64,000 nt of DNA from positions 1 through 64,000 of the forward strand of contig JBBEBE010000006.1 in NCBI GenBank assembly GCA_040882505.1. The letters run 5' to 3'. Below, one piece after another: positions 34,224 through 43,277 of this stretch. The translations under genes were made by a program, and so were the position numbers. Each line of letters opens with the position of its first letter. The stretch's first letter is position 1. The DNA comes from JBBEBE01 sp040882505. GTDB taxonomy: Bacteria > Bacteroidota > Rhodothermia > Balneolales > Balneolaceae. Below the pieces are notes generated by a model. The model worked only from the letters and a program-made list of their open reading frames with translations. It was not told the DNA's origin and made no database searches.

Positions 34224-36217
34224 TGGCAGAGAAGACCCAAACGGATATCGATATTTGGATCGAAAAAGGAATTCGTGCTCTGAAAGCAGAGATCGAAGCG
34301 GTCCGGGAGTTTCCGGCCACCGACCGTCTGCATGGCGGCCAGTTGGTCGGACCTGCAGGAGAGAAGGACGAACATGACTATCGGTTTCAATGCTCACAAC
34401 CCTCCATTCGGTTTGCCGAGGAGTTGCGAATTCGTATCGGGGACAAGGATCGGAAGGCCATTCCGCTGGAGTATGAAAAGGGAGAGCTGATTCTGCGAAC
34501 CGATGATCTCTTGTCTGGAGATTTGGAAGACCTTCCGGTAGAGTGGGAGAACGATTTTGTCCTGCAGCGAACCCTGCGGGAATTGGAGCGACTGGCCGAT
34601 GCCGAGGGGGAAGAGCATGAACGAATTCGAGCTCTGTTCGAGCCCGAGGGGGCACCCCTTCCGGGGCCGAAGGAGATTGAGCATGACGGGCTCCGCAATG
34701 AATCCCAGCAGGCAGCCATTCGAAAAGCTCTGCAGTGCCGGACCCTCTATATTTGGGGGCCGCCCGGAACCGGGAAGACCGCTACGCTTGGCTATGTGAT
34801 TGCCAACTTTCTGAAGCAGCGAAAGCGGGTACTCTTTGCATCCAATACCAATCGATCTGTGGATGTGGGCCTTCTGAGTACGCTGCATGCACTCGATACC
34901 ATTGGATTCTCCCCTCCTGTCGATCGAGTGACTCGCTTTGGGGAATTGGCACTGGATGCCGATCGCCTCCCTCCCCATCAGTTTGATTATCAGATGGAGC
35001 AGCTACTGGAGAGGCGTCGGGAAGAGGCGTCGGATTGGGTGTCCTGGCTGGATCGGGAGAAGGATTTGTCATCCAAAGAGGAGCGGCTCAAGCAGGACGG
35101 GAAGAGTCTGTCGGCAACGGATCGGGCTCAATTGGAAATGGTTCGGGAAAAGATCGAGACGCTCGGCGGTCGAGAGGAGCTCGAGGAGACGGCCGCCGCC
35201 CATCTTCAAATCAACGAGCGGTCTCGCCTGCGTCGGTGTCAATTGGTCGCAACCACATTGGCAAAAGTCTGTACGTCAGAGCTCTTCTATCAGATGGAGT
35301 TCGATGCCGTGGTGATCGATGAAGGATCCATGGCGGGGCTTCCCTGGCTGATGGCACTCGCATCGAGAGCTCGATGGCATCGTGTGATTGTGGGAGATCC
35401 CATGCAGTTGCCACCGATTGCAATCAGCGAGAAGCCGGAGGCAACTGAAATGCTGGAACGGGATATTTTCACAACTGTGTCAGGAGCTGAAACCACCGAC
35501 GAACTTTTCGATTGGCACGACAAACATCCCGATGTAACGGCCTTTTTTGATACCCAATACCGGATGACCCCGGGTCTTGCCCGGGTGGTGAGCAATGTCT
35601 TTTATCAGGGTCGGCTCAAGAGTGTAGAACCGGATGTGGAAACGGAGACAGAAGACGCGACAGGATCCCCCCGGTCCGTAATGGAGGGATCCGGACAGGC
35701 GTCCCGACCGCCCTGGCACGTGATCGACACGTCCAAATATCGACCCTCGGTCGTTCAGCCATCAGGGGAGCGGGGATTCAAACCGGTGAATCAGGTACAC
35801 GAAAAAGTACTCATCCGTCTGATCGGCAATATGCTTCGGCGCGGGATCACACCCGATTCAATCGGAGTGATGGTTCCGTTTCGAAGCAGTGTACAATCCG
35901 TTCGGTCGGCGCTCTGGGACGAAGGAATTCGGGATGTGGAAATCGGGACCATTCATACCTTTCAGGGACGGGAAAAGCCGTACATCATTTTCGATCTGGT
36001 GATGAGCGGTGAATGGCAGAATGGACGGGTTCGTCACTACTCCGTTCGGCCACTCGACGAGCAGAAGAACGGGATGAGTGTGATGAGGCTCCTCAATGTT
36101 GCCTTCTCGCGCAGTCAAGAGGAGTTCATGGTTCTTGCAGATATGGGACACATTCGGCAGGTGTATGGAGAGAAGTTTCTGGGTCGTCTGCTCGATCAAT
36201 TGAAATCCCCTGCTTGA
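34223..36217 (+). CDS. Superfamily 1 DNA/RNA helicase, UPF1/Dna2-like
   Basis: 664 residues. Walker A GPPGTGKT at 179-186, Walker B DEGS at 366-369 (most relatives have DEAS/DEAA), GDPMQLPPI at 391-399, then QYRM, a GVMVPFRSSV strand, IHTFQGREKPYIIFDL and NVAFSRSQEEFMVLAD (motifs III-VI). The insert at about 255-340 is strongly charged and probably a coiled coil. The N-terminal 150 residues are poorly conserved. There is no nuclease or DUF2726 domain, so it is a bare helicase. It overlaps the GntR stop by 1 nt and the 3' end of convergent mnmD by 22 nt. Nothing else around it looks like a defence system. Confidence 0.9.
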   Translation: MAEKTQTDIDIWIEKGIRALKAEIEAVREFPATDRLHGGQLVGPAGEKDEHDYRFQCSQPSIRFAEELRIRIGDKDRKAIPLEYEKGELILRTDDLLSGDLEDLPVEWENDFVLQRTLRELERLADAEGEEHERIRALFEPEGAPLPGPKEIEHDGLRNESQQAAIRKALQCRTLYIWGPPGTGKTATLGYVIANFLKQRKRVLFASNTNRSVDVGLLSTLHALDTIGFSPPVDRVTRFGELALDADRLPPHQFDYQMEQLLERRREEASDWVSWLDREKDLSSKEERLKQDGKSLSATDRAQLEMVREKIETLGGREELEETAAAHLQINERSRLRRCQLVATTLAKVCTSELFYQMEFDAVVIDEGSMAGLPWLMALASRARWHRVIVGDPMQLPPIAISEKPEATEMLERDIFTTVSGAETTDELFDWHDKHPDVTAFFDTQYRMTPGLARVVSNVFYQGRLKSVEPDVETETEDATGSPRSVMEGSGQASRPPWHVIDTSKYRPSVVQPSGERGFKPVNQVHEKVLIRLIGNMLRRGITPDSIGVMVPFRSSVQSVRSALWDEGIRDVEIGTIHTFQGREKPYIIFDLVMSGEWQNGRVRHYSVRPLDEQKNGMSVMRLLNVAFSRSQEEFMVLADMGHIRQVYGEKFLGRLLDQLKSPA

Positions 36218-36963
36218 TAACGTTCGCGCAGTCGATCTTCGTTGAGTCGCTTCCAGGAAGAAAGTCGGGCTGGATCGGGAGATGCCAGGGTCATCTCCCG
36301 TTTGCCGAGGGCTCCCCTCGTACGTGCCAGGGACCACCCTCCCATGGCCATGGCCGCCCGGGAAGATGTTGCGGCTCCGTACGTGGAGAGGATGGCATCG
36401 GGCGTGGACCAGGAGGCGAGTGTTTCAAATACATTCGGGCTCCAGAGATCGGGATTGACGTCGGGAGAGAAGGGGTCGAATAAAAAAACGTCGATCGGAA
36501 AGTCTGGCTTCGGGACCTTCGAAAATGGTCCAACAAACAGATGCAGAGTAACTCCGTTGGAGAGGACCTTGTGGTGTGGTCCGGGGGAGGTGTCACGGAA
36601 GATACAGGCGAGAAGTTCGGCTGCGTTTGGAAGATCCAGGAGTCGCGGATAATTCAGCTTGGCCGCTTGTTGAACCGGAATCGGGTAGGCCTCTACAGAG
36701 TAATAGGTGATTGAGAGACCGGGGTCTCGAGTGTGGAGGTACTCCAAGAGCAGGAGCAGATTGAGCCCGGTCCCGAATCCCACTTCAAAGAGGTGAACCG
36801 GTTTTCCCGGTTCGGCCTGGTCGAGCCATCCCGGAACGTCGAAAAAGTTGTGGCGGCTCTCTGCAATGGCTCCGTTCGGATTGTGATAGAATTGTTGAAA
36901 CTGTTCCGAATAGAGGGTGTGGGATCCGTCGTTGCAGAGGTGAAGGTCGGTATGGGTCGTCAT
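36196..36963 (-). CDS. mnmD: tRNA 5-methylaminomethyl-2-thiouridine methyltransferase domain protein
   Basis: SAM-dependent methyltransferase that finishes the mnm5s2U34 wobble modification, corresponding to the N-terminal half of E. coli MnmC without the FAD oxidase domain. SAM-binding loop FEVGFGTGLN is at 59-68, the C-terminal catalytic region DVFLFDPFSPDVNPDLW, and the end STYGAATSSRAAMAMGGW matches STYTAAGxVRR-type family sequence. 255 residues. Stand-alone MnmD is common in Bacteroidota and Firmicutes. Convergent with the helicase gene. Confidence 0.93.
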   Translation of the reverse strand: MTTHTDLHLCNDGSHTLYSEQFQQFYHNPNGAIAESRHNFFDVPGWLDQAEPGKPVHLFEVGFGTGLNLLLLLEYLHTRDPGLSITYYSVEAYPIPVQQAAKLNYPRLLDLPNAAELLACIFRDTSPGPHHKVLSNGVTLHLFVGPFSKVPKPDFPIDVFLFDPFSPDVNPDLWSPNVFETLASWSTPDAILSTYGAATSSRAAMAMGGWSLARTRGALGKREMTLASPDPARLSSWKRLNEDRLRERYQAGDFN

Positions 36964-37179
36964 GGCAGGATCGGATTGGTCAATACGATCCCATGGTAGC
37001 CGATTCTGGAAGGGAAATCAAGCCGTGTGTTGTCAATGGAGGGGTTGGTCGTCGCATGGATGGGGTCAGATTCGGCCTGTGAATTTTGTATCTTGGCCGG
37101 TAGGAGATTGAATATCGGACACACCCGGTTCGGCCCGTCGGTCAACCGGACAGTTTCCGTTCAGAAACAAGGAGTGGGT

Positions 37180-38370
37180 ATGAGTGTGACACTTGAGCAG
37201 TTGAAACAGGAGGCCGAGTCGATCCAGGACTGGATGGTCGGCATCCGCCGGCACCTGCACCGTCATCCGGAGGTGAGCTATCACGAACATGAGACGACCC
37301 GGTACATTCTGGAGAAACTCGAGGAGCTTGGAATCGAAACAGAACGTCCACTGGAGACCGGTTGCCTGGGTATCGTGAAGGGAAGAAATCCCGAATCCCG
37401 CGTGATTGCGTTACGGGCAGATATTGACGCACTGGCCATGGAAGAGGAGGGGGATCACAAGCAGGAGTTCCTCTCGAGAAAGCCCGGCGCCGCTCACTGC
37501 TGTGGCCACGATGCACACACGGCCAACATGTTGGGTGCAGCCCGGCTCCTGACGGACCATCTGGACGAGTTGGAGGGGACGGTGATTCTGATCTTTCAAC
37601 CGGCCGAAGAGAAGTTGCCGGGTGGCGGCCGTCTGCTCTGTGAAACCGGGTTCCTGGATCGTTGGAATGTAGAGAGGGTGGTAGGCCTTCACAGCTCGCC
37701 TGCCTATCCTCCCGGCACGATCGCCACCCGACCGGGGCCGATGATGGCTCGTCCGGACGAGTTCGAGATTGAGTTGATTGGCAAGGGCGGGCATGCGGCC
37801 AGTCCGCATCAGACCGTAGACCCGGTGGTGATGGCAGCCGAGACGGTGCTGAAGTTGCAGACGATCGTGAGCCGGAATATGGATCCTACCGAGCCAGCCG
37901 TATTGACAGTTGGAAAAATCGAGGGAGGAACGACCTATAATGTCATTCCCGGAAAGGCTCGATTGGAAGGGACCGTTCGAACCTTTGACGGAGAGATTGC
38001 CCGCAGGATTCGTGACCGAATGCAGGTGATTGTGGATGGAGTGGCTCACGGTTCCGGTGGAGAGGCAAAGTTTCTGTTCAAAGAGGGATATCCGGCAGTG
38101 GTGAATGACGAGGAGTTGACGACCAAGGTAACCGATACCGCCCGGCGATTGCTTGGAGAGGATGGGGTGGTCGAAATGGAGCGTCCGATCATGGCTGGAG
38201 AAGATTTTGCATTTTATCAGCAGCACATTCCCGGCACATTCTATCTGCTCGGTTCGGGAAGTCAGGAGGCGGGGTCTACCTGGAGTTGGCATCATCCGCG
38301 CTATAATGTAGATGAACGCTGTTTCCTGACCGGGGCACCGTTGATGGCTGCATTGGCACTGGACCTTTGA
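37180..38370 (+). CDS. M20-family amidohydrolase / N-acyl-amino-acid deacetylase
   Basis: Zinc-dependent hydrolase of the M20D (hippurate hydrolase/N-acetyl-L,L-diaminopimelate deacetylase) family, cytoplasmic. Metal ligands lie in CCGHDAHTA (residues about 104-112), FQPAEEK, HSSPAYPPG and GEDFAFYQQ; the lid domain begins GKGGHAASPHQTVDPV. 396 residues. The ATG at 37180 follows AGGAG by 6 nt; the frame stays open to 37027 without family resemblance. A TATCTTGG box at 37089-37096 is a possible -7 element. The exact acyl substrate cannot be read from sequence. Confidence 0.92.
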   Translation: MSVTLEQLKQEAESIQDWMVGIRRHLHRHPEVSYHEHETTRYILEKLEELGIETERPLETGCLGIVKGRNPESRVIALRADIDALAMEEEGDHKQEFLSRKPGAAHCCGHDAHTANMLGAARLLTDHLDELEGTVILIFQPAEEKLPGGGRLLCETGFLDRWNVERVVGLHSSPAYPPGTIATRPGPMMARPDEFEIELIGKGGHAASPHQTVDPVVMAAETVLKLQTIVSRNMDPTEPAVLTVGKIEGGTTYNVIPGKARLEGTVRTFDGEIARRIRDRMQVIVDGVAHGSGGEAKFLFKEGYPAVVNDEELTTKVTDTARRLLGEDGVVEMERPIMAGEDFAFYQQHIPGTFYLLGSGSQEAGSTWSWHHPRYNVDERCFLTGAPLMAALALDL

Positions 38371-38376
38371 TAAATA

Positions 38377-38397
38377 CGTGCCGGAGAGTCCGGCACG
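38377..38397. other. 9-bp hairpin between the M20 gene and pfkB
   Basis: CGTGCCGGA (38377-38385) and TCCGGCACG (38389-38397) are exact complements around a GAG loop, starting 6 nt after the M20 stop. There is no T tract, so it may stabilise the 3' end or act as a factor-dependent terminator. Confidence 0.5.
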
Positions 38398-38438
38398 ATG
38401 AGGAAGAGAATCAAAGTTGAAAAAGAAGAGACGGATTT

Positions 38439-39356
38439 ATGAGTCTATTGGTGGTTGGATCTGTAGCGTATGACGGAATTGAAACTCCGTTTGGGAAACG
38501 GGATCGGGTATTGGGTGGGTCGGCCACCTACATCTCGATCACATCCTCTTTCTTTACCGACGATGTCCGGTTGACCGGAGTGGTGGGCAGGGATTTTGCC
38601 AACGAAGATCTGGAGACTCTCAAGGGGAGGGATATTGATTTGGAGGGTCTGCAACATGACGAAAGCGGGGAGACGTTCTTTTGGCGCGGGAAGTATCACT
38701 ACGATTTGAACAATCGTGATACGTTGGAGACCCGACTCAATGTATTCGAATCTTTTGACCCGGTCATACCCGATGCGTGGAGATCGACCCCGTATCTGGC
38801 TCTCGGAAACATTGCTCCGGCACTGCAGACGAAGGTTCTGGAACAGGTCGATCAGCCAAAGCTGGTTGTTCTGGATACCATGAATTTTTGGATTGAAGGG
38901 GCTTTTGAAGATCTCAAGAAAACCCTCTCCAAGGTACACCTGTTGGTGATCAATGACTCCGAGGCCCGCGAGCTGGCCAACGAGCCCAATCTGATTCGTG
39001 CAGCGGAGAAGATTCGGGCGATGGGTCCCAGCTATTTGATCATCAAGAAAGGTGAGCATGGAGCACTTCTCTTTACCGAGCGAGGTATTTTTTCGGCTCC
39101 GGCATTCCCGGTACTCGATATTGTAGATCCAACGGGTGCCGGAGACAGTTTTATGGGAGGCATGCTCGGATGGCTCAGCTACACGGACGATCTGTCTCCA
39201 TTGAATCTGCGACGGGCGGTCATCGTTGGGTCGGTCATGGCCAGTTTTTGCGTCGAAGCGTTCGGGCCGGAGCGGTTCAAGAATTTGACAGAAGACGAGA
39301 TCTACGGCAGATACCATGATTTCCGGGAACTGAGTGACATACCGGAGGTGGAATGA
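38439..39356 (+). CDS. PfkB-family carbohydrate/nucleoside kinase
   Basis: Ribokinase-fold sugar kinase of 305 residues. The first signature is GGSATYISITSSFF (near residue 27) and the catalytic DPTGAGDSFMGGMLG near 228 holds the base Asp. YLIIKKGEHGALLF precedes the ATP-binding loop. The substrate is not evident; the PfkB family covers ribose, adenosine, fructose and inosine. It overlaps rdgB by 4 nt (ATGA), an arrangement that hints at nucleoside rather than hexose metabolism, but only by position. Confidence 0.88.
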   Translation: MSLLVVGSVAYDGIETPFGKRDRVLGGSATYISITSSFFTDDVRLTGVVGRDFANEDLETLKGRDIDLEGLQHDESGETFFWRGKYHYDLNNRDTLETRLNVFESFDPVIPDAWRSTPYLALGNIAPALQTKVLEQVDQPKLVVLDTMNFWIEGAFEDLKKTLSKVHLLVINDSEARELANEPNLIRAAEKIRAMGPSYLIIKKGEHGALLFTERGIFSAPAFPVLDIVDPTGAGDSFMGGMLGWLSYTDDLSPLNLRRAVIVGSVMASFCVEAFGPERFKNLTEDEIYGRYHDFRELSDIPEVE

Positions 39357-39973
39357 GTCGACCCGGTATTCCAGCGCCCGCACCCGGGCAGTGGCTCATC
39401 GCTTCTGCCAATCCACACAAGGCTCGTGAACTTCGGGAGATCGTTGCTCCGCTCGGCTTGGACGTTCAAACTCTGGCCGATTTGAACCTGGATGGCCAGG
39501 TGGAAGAGGATCAAGAGACGCTGGAAGGGAATGCCCTTAAAAAGGCACGATACTGGCACGACCGAACCGGTTGGCCGGTGTTGGCCGACGATACCGGCCT
39601 GGAGGTGGAGGCCCTTGGAGGGGCACCGGGTGTCTACTCGGCTCGATACGCAGGTGAAGAAGCAGACGATTGGAAGAATGTATCCAAACTTCTCCGGGAG
39701 TTGGAGGGAGAGACGAACAGAGCGGCCCGGTTTCGAACCGTTATCGCACGTGTAAACGAGAGTGGGGAGCAAACGTACGAAGGGATCTGTTCCGGACATA
39801 TTCTTTACCAGCGGGTTGGTGAGGGCGGGTTTGGTTACGACCCGGTTTTTTGTCCCGAGGGAGAGGAGAGAAGCTTTGCCGAACTAATGCCGGAAGAGAA
39901 GAATCGAATAAGTCATCGTGGCCGTGCACTTCAGGCGTTAAGAAACAATCTTGCAGACGACCCGTCGAGCTGA
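39353..39973 (+). CDS. rdgB: dITP/XTP pyrophosphatase (HAM1/RdgB)
   Basis: Hydrolyses deaminated purine triphosphates to keep them out of DNA and RNA. The family strand ASANPHKARELREI is at residues 17-30, then TLEGNALKKARYW, VLADDTGLEVEALGGAPGVYSARYAG, GGFGYDPVFCPEG and the C-terminal NRISHRGRAL. 206 residues, standard. Translationally coupled to the pfkB gene upstream by a 4-nt overlap. Confidence 0.96.
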   Translation: MSRPGIPAPAPGQWLIASANPHKARELREIVAPLGLDVQTLADLNLDGQVEEDQETLEGNALKKARYWHDRTGWPVLADDTGLEVEALGGAPGVYSARYAGEEADDWKNVSKLLRELEGETNRAARFRTVIARVNESGEQTYEGICSGHILYQRVGEGGFGYDPVFCPEGEERSFAELMPEEKNRISHRGRALQALRNNLADDPSS

Positions 39974-40042
39974 TACATTTCCCGAGGACATTGAAAGCCT
40001 GCGGGATACGGTATCGATCCATTAAATCAAACGGGTACGGTT

Positions 40043-41584
40043 GTGGGATTTACGACACTCGACTATCTGGTAGTTGTTATTTATCTGGTTGCGGTTGCAG
40101 TATTTGGCATACTGTCTGCTGGACGTCAACGGACCACCAAAGACTATTTTCTCGGAGGACGAGACATGCCCTGGTGGGCCGTGCTTTTCTCTGTGGTGGC
40201 TACCGAAACCAGCACACTCACCTTCATCAGTGTCCCGGCTGTTGCCTATGGCGGGTCCCTTCTCTTTATGCAGTTGACCATCGGGTACATTCTGGGTCGA
40301 ACCGCAGTGGCCATCTTCTTTCTGCCTGCGTACATTAAGGGAGAACTGACCACCGCGTATGAATACCTGGGCCAACGATTTGGCCAGGGAATGCGGAGCG
40401 CCACCAGTTATACCTTCATTGTAACCAGGGTGTTGGCTGACGGGGTTCGACTCTTTGCGACGGCCATTCCACTCGCAATTATCCTTCGTCTGGCGGGAGC
40501 ATTTCCGGAGTGGACCGACCTGCAGCTCTACGCATTGGCCATTGGCCTCATCTCTTCCATTACACTGATCTACACCTTTTTGGGCGGGATCAAGGCAGTG
40601 ATCTGGATGGATGTGGTGCAGATGACCGTTTATATCGGTGGCGGACTATTCGCTGCATTTGTCATGCTTGGTGATCTGCCGATCTCCCTGGCCGAAGGAT
40701 GGGATCTGATCCGGTCGGAAGGAAAGCTGCAGATGTTCAACTTCGGTGGAGGCATGTCACTCGGCGAAATTCTGGCCGATCCGTATGTCTTTTGGGTAGC
40801 CGTCTTTGGTGGAGCGGTCTTTTCGGTTGCATCGCACGGTACGGATCAGTTGGTTGTACAGCGGCTCTTGACGACCCGAAACCTGACGGATGCTCGAAAG
40901 GCGGTTGTCTGGAGTGGAATTGTGGTCGCGTTTCAGTTTTTCTTCTTCCTTGGCGTCGGACTGATGCTCTATCTCTTTTACGAAGGTGCCGGGTTTGACG
41001 CTCTCGGTCTGCAGACGGTGGACGAAATTTTCGCGCTCTTTATCGTCGAAGAGATTCCCTCCGGAATGGCGGGTTTGATTATCGCAGCTCTGATAGCGGC
41101 CGCAATGAGTACATTGAGCTCTTCACTGAATGCATTGGCATCGGCTCTCACCTTTGATATTCTGAAACCATCGTTCGGACAAGCGTGGGACTCCGATCGG
41201 GAACTCTTTATCTCCCGAATGACCACGATTTTCTGGGGAGTGGTCCTGACTTCTTCGGCCCTGTTTTTTGCCTGGCTGCAACTCAACGGAGGAGACCGTC
41301 CGGCGGTTGTCGAATTGGGACTGGGAATCGCCTCCTATACCTACGGCGGGTTGCTTGGCGCCTTCCTTCTGGGATTGCTCTTTTCAAAACCGGACAAGAC
41401 GGATGCCATGATCGGCTTCTTTTCCGGACTGATCTCGCTGCTATTCATGGTCGAAGGGGCACTTCAGAACCTGCTTCCAGGCTCCGGGATTACCTTGGCG
41501 TGGCCACTTTACACCCTGGTCGGTGGATTGGTTGTTATTCTGGTCGGAAATCTCTCTTGGTGGATCCGGACCGGGCGGAAATAA
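40043..41584 (+). CDS. Sodium:solute symporter (SSS/SLC5 family)
   Basis: Sodium-coupled transporter of 513 residues with about 13 hydrophobic helices. Family features are GRQRTTKDYFLGGRDMPWWAV, ATETSTLTFISVPAVAYGG, FLGGIKAVIWMDVVQMTVYIGGG and MAGLIIAALIAAAMSTLSSSLNALA. The substrate could be a sugar, inositol, sialate or amino acid. The start is GTG at 40043; no ATG in frame fits before the first helix. TACATTTC at 39974-39981 resembles a -7 box. It ends at the bidirectional terminator shared with serA. Confidence 0.93.
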   Translation: MGFTTLDYLVVVIYLVAVAVFGILSAGRQRTTKDYFLGGRDMPWWAVLFSVVATETSTLTFISVPAVAYGGSLLFMQLTIGYILGRTAVAIFFLPAYIKGELTTAYEYLGQRFGQGMRSATSYTFIVTRVLADGVRLFATAIPLAIILRLAGAFPEWTDLQLYALAIGLISSITLIYTFLGGIKAVIWMDVVQMTVYIGGGLFAAFVMLGDLPISLAEGWDLIRSEGKLQMFNFGGGMSLGEILADPYVFWVAVFGGAVFSVASHGTDQLVVQRLLTTRNLTDARKAVVWSGIVVAFQFFFFLGVGLMLYLFYEGAGFDALGLQTVDEIFALFIVEEIPSGMAGLIIAALIAAAMSTLSSSLNALASALTFDILKPSFGQAWDSDRELFISRMTTIFWGVVLTSSALFFAWLQLNGGDRPAVVELGLGIASYTYGGLLGAFLLGLLFSKPDKTDAMIGFFSGLISLLFMVEGALQNLLPGSGITLAWPLYTLVGGLVVILVGNLSWWIRTGRK

Positions 41585-41618
41585 AGAAAGGGGGAGACAG
41601 AACGTCGCCCCCTTTCTT
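41584..41618. terminator. Bidirectional terminator between symporter and serA
   Basis: AAGAAAGGGGG (41584-41594) is exactly complementary to CCCCCTTTCTT (41608-41618), an 11-bp stem with a 13-nt loop. It lies between two convergent genes and is A/T-flanked on both sides, so it can stop both. Confidence 0.85.
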
Positions 41619-41678
41619 CAATGGGTGGTAGGTGCTTCCGGGTTCACGGTGATGCCGTAACCGGATGGCTGGAGTGGA

Positions 41679-43268
41679 TCAGGAGAGCGAGATGTATCTC
41701 ACTTCTTCGACGCCGTCCAGTTCGAGGACCGGCTGAAGCTCCTCTTCATTCAGCTGCTTGTCTACGATGAACGCGGTGATCGCCTGGCTTCCCTTGCCTG
41801 CGCGTCCCAAACTCAGAGCTCCAATGTTGATCTCTTGTTTGGCCAGTGCACCGGCAACGGCTGCCAGCATACCGGGACGGTCTACATTCTTCAACAACAG
41901 GATATCCCCTTCGAGTTGAAGTTCGATGCCATAGTCATCGATCTCGACAATTCGGTAGTCATCCGGGCCAAAAACGGCTGCCGAAATTTCTCGGTAGGGA
42001 GCTTTGTCCCCCAATCGGATTGTGATCAAATCCTTGTACATGCTGTCGTCGGACTGAGTAATCTCCTTGAATTTGAATCCGCGGTCGTCGGCATAATGAC
42101 GTGCATTGATCAGGTTGACAGCTTCGCTTACATACTCGGTAAGCATCCCCTTGAGGATCGCGTCGGTGAGGACGTCCGAGAATCGGGCACTATCTCCGAC
42201 ATATTCGAATTCGAAATTATTGGCATTGGCCGGTTTTATCTGGCTGACCACCCGGCCAAGTTTTTCTGCCAACTCCAGGTAGGGTTGAACTTCCCGATTG
42301 GTAAGAAGCGAGATTGACTTGCTGTTCAGGCTTCCCTTGTAGTTTTTCTGTTCGAGGGCGTCGGCCATCTGCTCGGCGACCTGCTCGGCAACCTTCTCCT
42401 GTGCCTCTTCTGTCGAAGCGCCCAGATGGGGTGTACAAATAATACCCGAATGGCTCAGCGTCTTGTAGAGCTCCTCGCTTGGAGGTTCCTGACTGTAGAC
42501 GTCGAGCGCAACCCCCGCCAGCGTTCCATCCTCCAGCAACGAGACCAGATCCGCCTCTTCGAAGATGCCTCCCCGCGCACAATTGACCAGGCGCATCCCT
42601 TTCTTGATTTTGGAGGCGACCTTTTTGGAGATAAGCCCCTTGGTCTTCTCCGTGAGGGGGGTATGTACGGTCACGTAATCCACGGTTCCCAGCAGATCAT
42701 CCAGTCCCAGGAGCTCCACACCCAGATCTTCGGCGTGTTCGCGAGTTGCAAACGGATCAAATGCACAGACCTCCATACCGAAGACCTGCATTCGTTTGGC
42801 AACTTCAGAACCGATCTTGCCAAGGCCGACGACCCCCAATTTTTTTCCGTGGACCTCGGTCCCCATGAATTTTTTTCGGTCCCATCCACCGCCTTTGACC
42901 GTTGCGACGGCTTGAGGGATGTTGCGGGAAAGCGCGAGCAACATGCCACATGTGTGCTCGGCCGTTGAGATGGTATTGCCATCCGGTGTATTCATGACCA
43001 GTACACCTTGGCTGGTGGCTGCCTGAAGGTCGATATTGTCCACACCGACGCCGGCGCGTCCGATGACTTCCAGGTTGGTCGCATGCTTGAGCAGGTCGGC
43101 ATCGACCGTCGTAGCCGACCGTACAACCACCCCATGATACTCACCAATAATTTTTTTAACTCCGTCCCGATCCAGTCCGGATGGCTGGTCGGCTTGCATT
43201 CCTCGCTCTTTGAATACGTTGGCACACAGTGGATTCACTCCGTCCAGGAGCAGTATCTTTTTAGACAT
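41679..43268 (-). CDS. serA: D-3-phosphoglycerate dehydrogenase
   Basis: First step of serine synthesis, 3-phosphoglycerate to phosphohydroxypyruvate with NAD. NAD loop GLGKIGSEVAKRM near residue 146, catalytic Arg in NCARGGIFEE and catalytic His in PHLGASTEEAQ. At 529 residues it is the long form with an intervening (ASB) domain and a C-terminal ACT domain (LLKNVDRPGMLAAVAGALAKQEINIGAL), the part where serine feedback usually acts. Last gene of the purF-engB-serA operon, 9 nt after engB. Confidence 0.97.
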   Translation of the reverse strand: MSKKILLLDGVNPLCANVFKERGMQADQPSGLDRDGVKKIIGEYHGVVVRSATTVDADLLKHATNLEVIGRAGVGVDNIDLQAATSQGVLVMNTPDGNTISTAEHTCGMLLALSRNIPQAVATVKGGGWDRKKFMGTEVHGKKLGVVGLGKIGSEVAKRMQVFGMEVCAFDPFATREHAEDLGVELLGLDDLLGTVDYVTVHTPLTEKTKGLISKKVASKIKKGMRLVNCARGGIFEEADLVSLLEDGTLAGVALDVYSQEPPSEELYKTLSHSGIICTPHLGASTEEAQEKVAEQVAEQMADALEQKNYKGSLNSKSISLLTNREVQPYLELAEKLGRVVSQIKPANANNFEFEYVGDSARFSDVLTDAILKGMLTEYVSEAVNLINARHYADDRGFKFKEITQSDDSMYKDLITIRLGDKAPYREISAAVFGPDDYRIVEIDDYGIELQLEGDILLLKNVDRPGMLAAVAGALAKQEINIGALSLGRAGKGSQAITAFIVDKQLNEEELQPVLELDGVEEVRYISLS

Positions 43269-43277
43269 GTTGATTTG

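Noticed and set aside
34223..36217. Helicase gene as part of an antiphage system
   Set aside because: No nuclease, methyltransferase, toxin or other defence gene accompanies it; the neighbours are housekeeping genes.
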